A stretch of 61,829 nt of DNA from an uncultured Pelagibacteraceae bacterium (GTDB lineage: Bacteria > Pseudomonadota > Alphaproteobacteria > Pelagibacterales > Pelagibacteraceae), in the NCBI GenBank assembly GCA_902595625.1, contig CACJQQ010000007.1, positions 1-61,829 on the forward strand, read 5' to 3'. The translations under genes were made by a program, and so were the position numbers. Positions 55,006 to 61,829 of the stretch are shown here, in pieces; position 1 is the stretch's first letter, and every line of letters begins with the position of its first letter. The notes under the pieces are model-generated. The model worked only from the letters and a program-made list of their open reading frames with translations. It was not told where the DNA came from and ran no database searches.

Positions 55006-56379
55006 TTAAATTGTGCCCACGCTAAAAATATTCTCCACAGCCTTTAATTCTTCTCTTTTAGCTAAAAACACAACTAAATCATCTTTTTCAAAAATAAAAT
55101 TAGATCTTGGGATAATTACTTTATCTTTTCTTATAATTGCACCAATTCTTATATCCTCTGGCAAGTTTGAGTCGCGAATTTTTTTATTTACTAATTCCGA
55201 TTTTTCAGAAATTTTTGCTTCAATAAATTCATATTCTCCATCTAATAAAGAATAAACTGTCCCGATGGTACCTCTATGAACATGCTCCATTATTCTAGAA
55301 ACTGTTGTCATTCTAGGGTCTACAAGATCATCTATATTGAGAGAGTCTTGTAAAAGACTGTAGTTTGTTTTATTTACTATCGCGATTGTTCTCTTTTTTA
55401 AACCTGTTTTTTCAGCCAATACACATGCCATCATGTTATTTTCATCATCGTTTGTTAATGCCAATACAGTTTCTGAACCTTCTAAATTTGCTTCTTTTAA
55501 AATTTCTTCATCTAATGCATCACCATTAATTACTATTGATGATGAGAGTTCATTGGCTATTTCTTCTGCTCTAGATTTATTTTTTTCAATTATCTTGACC
55601 CTAACGTCTTCAAAATTTTCCTCTAACATTTTTGCGAGTTGCAAGCCAATATTACCTCCGCCTATTATTAAAACATTTTTTGCTATTTTTTCATCATGTC
55701 CAAAAGCTTTAAGAATTGGATTTAATTGATCGCTACTTACTACAACGTAAACATTGTCATCTTCAAGCATTTGATCATTTTTCTTGAGGTAAATAAATTT
55801 TTCTTTTCTTAATGCCCCTAGTATGTTTGCTTTGAAGTCTGGGAATTTTTCCGTTAATTTTTTTAAGGGTATATTTTTAATTGGACAATTTTTTTCGATT
55901 GAAATTTCTAACATTTTTACTTTGTTTTTACCAAATGGAACATTGTCAAGCGCACCGGGTGCCTCTAATCTTCTGTATAAAGATTTTGCTACTTCTCGCT
56001 CAGGAGAAATAATAACGTCTATTGGAATATTAGACTTATTGTATAATTTACCCCATTTTCCCTCTAAAAAATCTTTAGTTCTAATTCGGGCAATTTTTTT
56101 TGAAACATTGAATAATGAACTTGCTAACTGACAGACAATCATGTTTGTTTCATCATTTCTTGTTACAGCAATAATCATATCGGCTTTTTCAGCACCAGCG
56201 TTTTCGAGGACTGAAGGCAATGTTGCTCTACCGACGACTCCTTTTACATCTTGAGTGTCATTTATCTTCTTAATGTCTTCTGAAGACTGATCAATTACAG
56301 TAACTGAGTGACCTTGAGCAGACAGTTGTTTGCTAATGGAAAAGCCTACTTTTCCGGCTCCACAAATAATTATGTTCAT
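55006..56379 (-). CDS. trkA: Trk potassium uptake regulatory subunit (two RCK domains)
   Basis: NAD(H)-binding gating protein of TrkH. The 457 residues hold two RCK units, each with a Rossmann motif (ICGAGKVGFSISKQL near the start; IIGGGNIGLQLAKML near 235) and a TrkA-C domain (around 140-220 and 375-457). It follows ntrX by one base, the ntrY-ntrX-trkA order known from alphaproteobacteria. Elsewhere hfq often follows trkA; here trkH does. Confidence 0.95.
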   Translation of the reverse strand: MNIIICGAGKVGFSISKQLSAQGHSVTVIDQSSEDIKKINDTQDVKGVVGRATLPSVLENAGAEKADMIIAVTRNDETNMIVCQLASSLFNVSKKIARIRTKDFLEGKWGKLYNKSNIPIDVIISPEREVAKSLYRRLEAPGALDNVPFGKNKVKMLEISIEKNCPIKNIPLKKLTEKFPDFKANILGALRKEKFIYLKKNDQMLEDDNVYVVVSSDQLNPILKAFGHDEKIAKNVLIIGGGNIGLQLAKMLEENFEDVRVKIIEKNKSRAEEIANELSSSIVINGDALDEEILKEANLEGSETVLALTNDDENNMMACVLAEKTGLKKRTIAIVNKTNYSLLQDSLNIDDLVDPRMTTVSRIMEHVHRGTIGTVYSLLDGEYEFIEAKISEKSELVNKKIRDSNLPEDIRIGAIIRKDKVIIPRSNFIFEKDDLVVFLAKREELKAVENIFSVGTI

Positions 56380-56380
56380 C

Positions 56381-57745
56381 TTAATTTATTCCTTTAATAC
56401 CCAATAATTTTAATTTTCTGTGCAAGGCAGATCTTTCCATTCCGATAAAGTCTGCAGTTTTTGAAATGTTTCCATGATGTTTTTTTAATTGAGTTGTTAA
56501 ATATTCTTTTTCAAAATGTTCTCTTGCCTCTTTTAAAGGTGATTGAAAAGATTGCTCTAATAGGTCTTTATTATCTATTTTTGAAGAAGGATTTAAAATA
56601 TCATTTATTACTTGATTAATTTTTTGCTTACTTTCATTAGAAGATAAAATGGTTATTCTTTCTATTAGGTTTCTCAACTCTCTAACATTACCTGGCCAAC
56701 TATAAGTATACAAGCTATCATTCTTAATATCTATATCGGGAATCTGAACTCCATTAATTTCAGAAAGTTTAGTTTTAAAATAATCTATCAACAATGGTAT
56801 GTCTTCTGTTCTGGCTGATAGCGGAGAAAGTTCAATCGGCATTACATTTAGCCTATGATAAAGGTCTTCTCTAAATTTATTCTCTCTTACTAAATCATTT
56901 AACTTTTTAGAGGTGGATGAAATTAATCTTATATTAACATTAATATCTTTTGAACCGTTAATTCTTTTAAATTTTTGATCTATAAGAACTCTCAATACAT
57001 TCGCTTGTGTTTCATATGGTATTTCAGAAACTTCATCAATTAACAATGTTCCTCGATTAGCTCGTTCTAAAGCTCCAAAGGAAATATTGCCATCCTCAAA
57101 TTCTTCTCCAAATAATTCTTTTTCATAAGTTTTTTCTTTTAGCAAAGAGGCATTGATGATTATAAAAGGTTCTTTGTATCTAGAAGAATTTTTATGAATT
57201 TTTCTAGCAACTAACTCTTTACCGGATCCCGTAGGACCTATAATTAAAACTCTACTTTCTGAGGTTGCAAGTTTTTCTATAATTTTCTTTACTTTAAGAA
57301 TTGCTGAACTTTTTCCAATTAAATCAAAAGAATGAAATAATTTATTTTCAATTATGTCTTTTTCTTTCTTCAGAAATGCAGATTCTAAACCTCTATTAAC
57401 GTAATTTAATATTTTTTCTTTTGAAAATGGTTTCTCAATAAATTCATAGGCTCCTAACCGTATAGCTTCAACAGCAATTTGTACTGTGGCATGTCCTGAA
57501 ATCATAATTACTGGTGTTAATTTATTTTTTTTATTAACAAGTTTTAAAAGATCTATTCCATCTTTATCAGGCTTATCCAATTTGATGTCGATAATTGCAA
57601 GATCAGGCAAACGATTATTGATTTCTAATACCGCTTGGTCATAATTAGCGGCTGAACGAACTTTAAAATTTTGTTCTTCCAGAATATTGCATATCATGAA
57701 CCTTATATCTGGATTATCGTCTATAACTAAGATTTCTTTAATCAT
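56381..57745 (-). CDS. ntrX: Response regulator NtrX (AAA+ domain lacking GAFTGA)
   Basis: Regulator paired with NtrY. The receiver domain (1-120) has the acidic pair DD at 9-10, phospho-acceptor Asp53 and Lys105. The AAA+ domain has Walker A GPTGSGKE and Walker B LLIDEVSEI. A Fis-type HTH ends the 454-residue protein (NISKTADFIGMERSALHRKL). The sigma54-contacting GAFTGA loop is missing: the segment reads LFGEEFEDGNISFGALERA. It probably acts as a sigma70-type regulator. It overlaps ntrY by 8 bases. Confidence 0.94.
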   Translation of the reverse strand: MIKEILVIDDNPDIRFMICNILEEQNFKVRSAANYDQAVLEINNRLPDLAIIDIKLDKPDKDGIDLLKLVNKKNKLTPVIMISGHATVQIAVEAIRLGAYEFIEKPFSKEKILNYVNRGLESAFLKKEKDIIENKLFHSFDLIGKSSAILKVKKIIEKLATSESRVLIIGPTGSGKELVARKIHKNSSRYKEPFIIINASLLKEKTYEKELFGEEFEDGNISFGALERANRGTLLIDEVSEIPYETQANVLRVLIDQKFKRINGSKDINVNIRLISSTSKKLNDLVRENKFREDLYHRLNVMPIELSPLSARTEDIPLLIDYFKTKLSEINGVQIPDIDIKNDSLYTYSWPGNVRELRNLIERITILSSNESKQKINQVINDILNPSSKIDNKDLLEQSFQSPLKEAREHFEKEYLTTQLKKHHGNISKTADFIGMERSALHRKLKLLGIKGIN

Positions 57746-59516
57746 ATTTTGGTAGTGAGATTTTTACGATAGTTCCAGATTCATCTCTTCTGTTTTTAAT
57801 GGAAAAATTGCCTGAATGCTCATTAATTATTTTTGTTACAATTGGCAATCCTAAACCTGTTCCTGTTTTTTTTGTCGTAAAGTAAGGTGTTGTTGCTTTT
57901 TTAGCATCTGTAATACCTGTGCCATTATCAATTAATCTAATGACTATATAGTCATTATTGTCACCTATTTCTATGTCAATATTTCCTTGAAAATTAGGCT
58001 GTTTTTGCAATTCATCTAAAAAAGACTCTTCAGAATTTTTGATTAAGTTGATAAAAACTCTATTCAATTGATCTTCGTCACCAGTAATATATTTTTCTTT
58101 TGTTCTATTAATTAAATTTATTTTATTTTTTGAAGTCAAATTAATAAAATCTACTGTTTTATTTATCAATTTAATAATATCAACTTTTTTAAGAATTGGT
58201 CTTGGCATTCTTGCAAAGTTTGAAAACTCATTAACAAGTTTTTCAATATCATTAATTTGTCTATTGATTGTTTCTAAATATTTTTCAAAGTCTTTGCCTT
58301 CAGAGGATAGTTTATTTTTATATTTTTCTCTTAAGCTATCTATTGATAATTGGATAGGTGTTAAAGGATTTTTGATTTCATGTGCTAGTTTTCTAGCCAC
58401 GCTTTCCCATGCTTCGTACCGCTCCGTGATAAGAAGTTTATCCTGCTGCTCTTTAAGTCTCTCAATCATTTGATTAAAATTACGATTCAATTGTTTGATC
58501 TCTTCATCTGTCTCAACTTCTGGTACTTTAACATCAAGGGCGCCTTTGCTAATCGAGTCTGAGGCGCCTATTAAATTTATAATAGGTTTAGTAAGCCTAG
58601 AGGCAAAAGTAATCGCTATTGAAGTAGATAAAAACAACAATAAAGTAACAACAATGATATATATTATTGCAAAAGTAACCTTTATGCCTGTTTGGCTATT
58701 TTCAACAGAATAGTAAAAGCTCACTGCTTGTTCAGTTTCATTTAAATATCTTAAAATTTCTGGATCTATATTTCTTGAGATGTAAAGATAGGTATCTACT
58801 AATGAATTTAATTTGGTCATCACTGTCGTTTTATTATCTAAATTATCTGTAATAAAAACAGGCTTCCCTTCTAAAGCTAAATCGTAATCTTCGTCAGCTG
58901 GAATTACAAATTCTTCTGTTATGTCTCTTATATCTGACAATAAAATATTTCCTAAACTGTCAATTAAATAAACATCATCAATTCTTCGTAATATTTTTTC
59001 TGATCTCATAATTTGTTTGAAACGATTAGGGTTAGAATAATAGAATCTAGAAGCGCGGTTTATGCCAACACTCATTAAAATTACATCTGATAAAACATTT
59101 TCTTTACTCTCTTCTAAATAATTTTTAGCTACATCGAAAGAGTTATTTACAGCTTTTGTGATTTGTTTATCAAAATAATTTTGTATTCCAAAATTAAAAA
59201 TGAATAACGAGAATATTGCTACTACTAATGAAGGTATAACTGTAAAAAGAGAAAAAACAGAAATGTATTTTAAGTTAGTCTGTGCTCCTTTTTTATTTTT
59301 TTTTCCTGTATAATAAAACCTATAAAAATTTCTAAAAATTAACGAAAAAAAAATCAATAATAGAAAAATATCAATTATTAATAGTGTTTGTAAATTTTGA
59401 TCAGTTAAAGGAACGAAACCCTCATTTATAAAGGTTAAAAAAGTAACAATCCCCATAAAAATACATAAAAATGAGGATAAAATAATCCAATTGAAATTTT
59501 TTATTATCTTAAACAT
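57738..59516 (-). CDS. ntrY: Sensor histidine kinase NtrY
   Basis: Membrane sensor that phosphorylates NtrX, linked in alphaproteobacteria to nitrogen status, redox and envelope control. The 592 residues have three N-terminal helices (about 9-30, 43-62, 85-108), a periplasmic sensor region, a fourth helix near 280-303 and a HAMP linker. The HisKA motif has His379 (AHEIKNPLTPIQ), and the ATPase domain has GTGITDAKK and TGTGLGLPIV. It is first in the operon ntrY-ntrX-trkA-trkH-gpsA-glpK and divergent from ispDF. Confidence 0.95.
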   Translation of the reverse strand: MFKIIKNFNWIILSSFLCIFMGIVTFLTFINEGFVPLTDQNLQTLLIIDIFLLLIFFSLIFRNFYRFYYTGKKNKKGAQTNLKYISVFSLFTVIPSLVVAIFSLFIFNFGIQNYFDKQITKAVNNSFDVAKNYLEESKENVLSDVILMSVGINRASRFYYSNPNRFKQIMRSEKILRRIDDVYLIDSLGNILLSDIRDITEEFVIPADEDYDLALEGKPVFITDNLDNKTTVMTKLNSLVDTYLYISRNIDPEILRYLNETEQAVSFYYSVENSQTGIKVTFAIIYIIVVTLLLFLSTSIAITFASRLTKPIINLIGASDSISKGALDVKVPEVETDEEIKQLNRNFNQMIERLKEQQDKLLITERYEAWESVARKLAHEIKNPLTPIQLSIDSLREKYKNKLSSEGKDFEKYLETINRQINDIEKLVNEFSNFARMPRPILKKVDIIKLINKTVDFINLTSKNKINLINRTKEKYITGDEDQLNRVFINLIKNSEESFLDELQKQPNFQGNIDIEIGDNNDYIVIRLIDNGTGITDAKKATTPYFTTKKTGTGLGLPIVTKIINEHSGNFSIKNRRDESGTIVKISLPKYD

Positions 59517-59564
59517 CTTAAATAACCATTAAATATCTATATAAATATAATATAAGTTAATACC

Positions 59565-60710
59565 ATGAGTTTTTGTTTAATCATTCTTGCTGGGGGTAAT
59601 AGCCATAGATTTAGGTCTAAAATTGGCAAACCTTATCAAAAAATAGCAGGCAAATCATTAATTGAAATAAACGTTATTAAAGCTCGTAAATTTAAACAAA
59701 TTAAAAAGATTATTCTTGTTTATAACAAAAAAGACGCAAAACGAGTTAAATCAATAAAACTAAAGAATGTTAAATTAGTAATTGGTGGAATTACTCGACA
59801 ACAGTCAACTTTCAATGCTTTAAAACATTTAAAAAATCAAAAAGGAATTTCTAAAGTTTTAATTCACGATGTAGCTAGACCTAATTTTTCAATTAAATTA
59901 TTTGGTTCAATTATAAGAAATATGAAAAATGCTAGAGCTGTAGTTCCAAAGATCAGAGTTCATGATGCTATAAAACAAATAATCGACTCTAGTAAAGAGG
60001 AATATATTATTGGTAAAAAAAGAGATAATTTGTTTTTGACACAAACTCCTCAAGCATTCACCTTAAAAGAAATTTATCATTTACATAAAACTAATTCTGG
60101 TAAATACAAAGATGATGATATCTCTTTATATATGGATCTAAATAAAGTTAAATTTATTGAAGGTGAAAAAAGCAATTTTAAAATCACAGACCTTTCAGAT
60201 TTTGAAAATTTAAAAAGTATTTACAAATTTAAACAGAGCGTTGGAATTGGATTTGACGTTCACAGACTGGCGCCAAAAAGAAAGCTTTATTTAGCTGGCC
60301 TAAATATAAAATCAAAACTAGGGACACTAGGGCATTCAGATGGAGACCCAGTTCTTCATTCTGTGACTGATGCGATTTTAGGTGCTTGTAAAATGGAAGA
60401 TATTGGTCAAATGTTTTCTGATAAAAGTAAAAAATTTAAAAACTTAAGATCAACAATTCTACTTCAAAAAGTAATGGAACTAATTAAATCTAAAGGCTAT
60501 TTTGTAAATAATATCGACATTAATATAATCACTCAAACACCTAAAATTAAAAATTATAAAAAAAAAATGATAAATAATATTGCTAGGCTTTGTGAAGTTT
60601 CTAATGATCAAATTAATATAAAAGGGAAAACTACAGAGAAACTTGGTGTGATAGGGAAAGAAAAAGCAATAGCATGTGAAGTTATATGTTCAGTTATAAA
60701 ATATGTTTAA
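59565..60710 (+). CDS. ispDF: Fused IspD-IspF isoprenoid enzyme
   Basis: Bifunctional MEP-pathway enzyme: CDP-ME synthase (IspD, about 1-220) joined to MECDP synthase (IspF, about 225-381). IspD shows LAGGNSHRF at 8-16, HDVARP and QTPQAF. IspF shows the metal motif DVHRL at 231-235, HSDGDPVLHSVTDA at 257-270 and the C-terminal KGKTTEKLGVIG. IspD-F fusions are common in alphaproteobacteria. A TATAAT at 59546-59551 could be its -10, without a clear -35. It overlaps pgpA by 8 bases. Confidence 0.96.
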   Translation: MSFCLIILAGGNSHRFRSKIGKPYQKIAGKSLIEINVIKARKFKQIKKIILVYNKKDAKRVKSIKLKNVKLVIGGITRQQSTFNALKHLKNQKGISKVLIHDVARPNFSIKLFGSIIRNMKNARAVVPKIRVHDAIKQIIDSSKEEYIIGKKRDNLFLTQTPQAFTLKEIYHLHKTNSGKYKDDDISLYMDLNKVKFIEGEKSNFKITDLSDFENLKSIYKFKQSVGIGFDVHRLAPKRKLYLAGLNIKSKLGTLGHSDGDPVLHSVTDAILGACKMEDIGQMFSDKSKKFKNLRSTILLQKVMELIKSKGYFVNNIDINIITQTPKIKNYKKKMINNIARLCEVSNDQINIKGKTTEKLGVIGKEKAIACEVICSVIKYV

Positions 60711-61206
60711 AGCTTTTAATTATTTATTTGTAACATGTTTTGGTATTGGATCATTTAGATTTGCTCCTGGAACAATAACTTCTCTTTTAACAACTGTTTT
60801 TCTATACAGCTTATTTCATATAATTAATTTATCCAACAGCGCTATTTTGATAATTTTATTAATAGTTTTTTCTTATTCTTTTTATGCTGTGTCTGAATAT
60901 ATCAAATATAATGAAAATAAAGATCCTAAAGAAGTTGTTATAGATGAATTCATCGGGCAAGCTATTCCAATTTATTTATATGAAATCGCTCATGGAAGTG
61001 CGAAAGAATCTCATGAAGCAGCTCTGTTTTATTTATATATTTTTATTTTGTTTAGATATTTTGATATTAAAAAACCTTTTCCAGTAAGTTTTTTTGATAA
61101 AAAATTTAAAAATAGTTTTGGAGTAGTAATGGATGACGTAGTTGCTGGTTTATACGTAGTTCTTACATTGATAATTTTTATGATAATTAAATCAAAATTT
61201 TTCTAA
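60703..61206 (+). CDS. pgpA: Phosphatidylglycerophosphatase A
   Basis: Dephosphorylates phosphatidylglycerol-phosphate to make phosphatidylglycerol in the inner membrane. The 167 residues have GIGSFRFAPGTITSLLTT near the start, the acidic motif VVIDEFIGQAI (about 82-92), FDIKKPFPV and MDDVVAGLY, with three or four membrane segments. The ispDF-pgpA-pncC order is typical for alphaproteobacteria. It overlaps both neighbours (8 bases and 1 base). Confidence 0.93.
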   Translation: MFKAFNYLFVTCFGIGSFRFAPGTITSLLTTVFLYSLFHIINLSNSAILIILLIVFSYSFYAVSEYIKYNENKDPKEVVIDEFIGQAIPIYLYEIAHGSAKESHEAALFYLYIFILFRYFDIKKPFPVSFFDKKFKNSFGVVMDDVVAGLYVVLTLIIFMIIKSKFF

Positions 61207-61685
61207 TGAGTTTAAATAAAAAGATAATTTCATTAATCAAAAGAAAAAAGATGAAACTTGCGATTGCTGAGTCTTGTACAGGAGGAATGCTGTCTAGTAC
61301 TATTACCTCTGTAAGTGGCTCATCGAAAGTATTTACGATGGGATTAGTTACTTACTCAAATCAAGCCAAATCAGGTGTTTTAAAAGTGCCTCAAAAAATA
61401 ATAAAAAAGTATGGAGCTGTGAGTGTTCAATGTTGTTTGGCTATGGTTAATAACCTAAGTAAAATTAGTAAATCAAAAGTATGTGTTTCAATAACAGGGA
61501 TAGCTGGTCCTAAGGGCGGCTCAAAACAAAAACCAGTTGGTTTAGTTTACATTGGAATAAGAGTTGGAAGAAAGGTTATTGTTAATAAATGTAATTTTAA
61601 GAATAAAGGTAGAGCTTACATTCAAAGACAAACAGTAAAAAAATCTCTTAATCTGTTATTCAGATTAATTAAACAGGGTAACTAA
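61206..61685 (+). CDS. pncC: Nicotinamide-nucleotide amidase (CinA C-terminal domain)
   Basis: Deamidates NMN to NaMN in NAD salvage. The 159-residue stand-alone CinA-C domain has AESCTGGMLSSTITSVSGSS at 18-37, the conserved TYSNQAKSGVLKVP, and SITGIAGPKGGSKQKPVGLVY. No N-terminal MoaB-like domain is present, so this is the short PncC form. The start overlaps the pgpA stop by one base. Its 3' end overlaps a convergent small ORF by 17 bases. Confidence 0.93.
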   Translation: MSLNKKIISLIKRKKMKLAIAESCTGGMLSSTITSVSGSSKVFTMGLVTYSNQAKSGVLKVPQKIIKKYGAVSVQCCLAMVNNLSKISKSKVCVSITGIAGPKGGSKQKPVGLVYIGIRVGRKVIVNKCNFKNKGRAYIQRQTVKKSLNLLFRLIKQGN

Positions 61686-61829
61686 ATTCTGGATTTACTA
61701 TAAAATTTAACAAATGAGCCGTAAAACTATTTAATAATAAGAATATACCAAACGCATTAAGGTAAAGGATAAAAACTAAGAAATTTCTTGCTCTTTTTTT
61801 AGCTAAAAGATTTTTATTTTCGGGCATCC
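61669..61829 (-). CDS. Small membrane ORF reaching the window edge
   Basis: On the minus strand a frame of 52 codons runs from an ATG at 61827 to the stop at 61669. It has a basic start (LLAKKRARN), a hydrophobic helix (about 15-33) and a second apolar segment (34-44). It resembles no family I know. Because the ATG is two bases from the edge, this may be the 3' end of a longer gene. It overlaps pncC by 17 bases in convergent orientation. Confidence 0.5.
   Translation of the reverse strand, partial: MPENKNLLAKKRARNFLVFILYLNAFGIFLLLNSFTAHLLNFIVNPEFSYPV

Noticed and set aside
1-61829. CRISPR arrays, insertion sequences, prophage or integrase genes
   Set aside because: No repeated spacer structure, transposase, integrase or phage structural gene was seen on either strand; tRNA genes show no flanking attachment-site duplication.

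Overview
This window looks like part of a chromosome from a free-living, genome-streamlined marine alphaproteobacterium of the SAR11 clade (Pelagibacterales). The DNA is very AT-rich, Lys/Asn/Ile-heavy proteins dominate, and neighbouring genes usually overlap by 1-8 bases or lie a few bases apart. Gene orders are alphaproteobacterial: tgt-ppi-coaD-gyrA-ssb, dgt-argS-x-nagZ-scpA-scpB-tatA-tatB-tatC-serS-yajC-secD-secF, ntrY-ntrX-trkA, and a fused ispDF. The species assignment is inference from these traits. I see no insertion sequence, prophage, CRISPR array or rRNA.

Layout. 1-5000 (minus): tgt (cut by the window edge), a periplasmic cyclophilin, coaD, gyrA and ssb. 5067-8576 (plus): uvrA and a PuuD-like membrane protein. 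8579-19331 (minus): a long co-directional run for protein export (SecDF-YajC, TatABC), chromosome condensation (ScpAB), wall recycling (NagZ), two tRNA synthetases and Dgt. 19370-20460 (plus): an ErpA-like A-type Fe-S carrier and xthA. 20453-26021 (minus): manC, ilvD, valS. Next come tRNA-Cys, tRNA-Asn, an XRE regulator, a secreted protein of unknown role and, divergently, cysK. 28517-32787 (minus): the general amino-acid ABC transporter aapJQMP. 32956-36384 (minus): a zapE-like ATPase, a tartrate/D-malate-type dehydrogenase, a GalE-like epimerase, a mini-GNAT and tRNA-Arg. 36403-40149 (minus): an iron(III) ABC transporter with two Fur-type boxes in its promoter.

40509-53588 is the main metabolic block. 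It holds pfkA with a hydratase, pyk (plus strand), gapA, a six-gene glycerol-type ABC transporter (glpVSTPQU), glpK and gpsA. Together these could import glycerol, phosphorylate it, oxidise glycerol-3-phosphate to DHAP and feed lower glycolysis to pyruvate. gpsA-glpK is directly continuous with the core operon ntrY-ntrX-trkA-trkH (53588-59516). The right edge (plus) carries ispDF, pgpA and pncC, then a small convergent membrane ORF that touches the window end.

Regulation visible in sequence: a Fur-type palindrome filling the spacer of the fbpA promoter; a perfect 9-3-9 palindrome in the aapJ leader; a palindrome in front of the XRE gene; and two terminator-like hairpins, each just after the solute-binding-protein gene of an ABC operon. 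No clearly novel multi-gene system stands out. The strongest leads are the glycerol module with its asymmetric ATPase pair, the two post-binding-protein hairpins, a SPOR-less small protein where relatives carry a SPOR protein, and a tRNA-Arg only 4 bases from a start codon.
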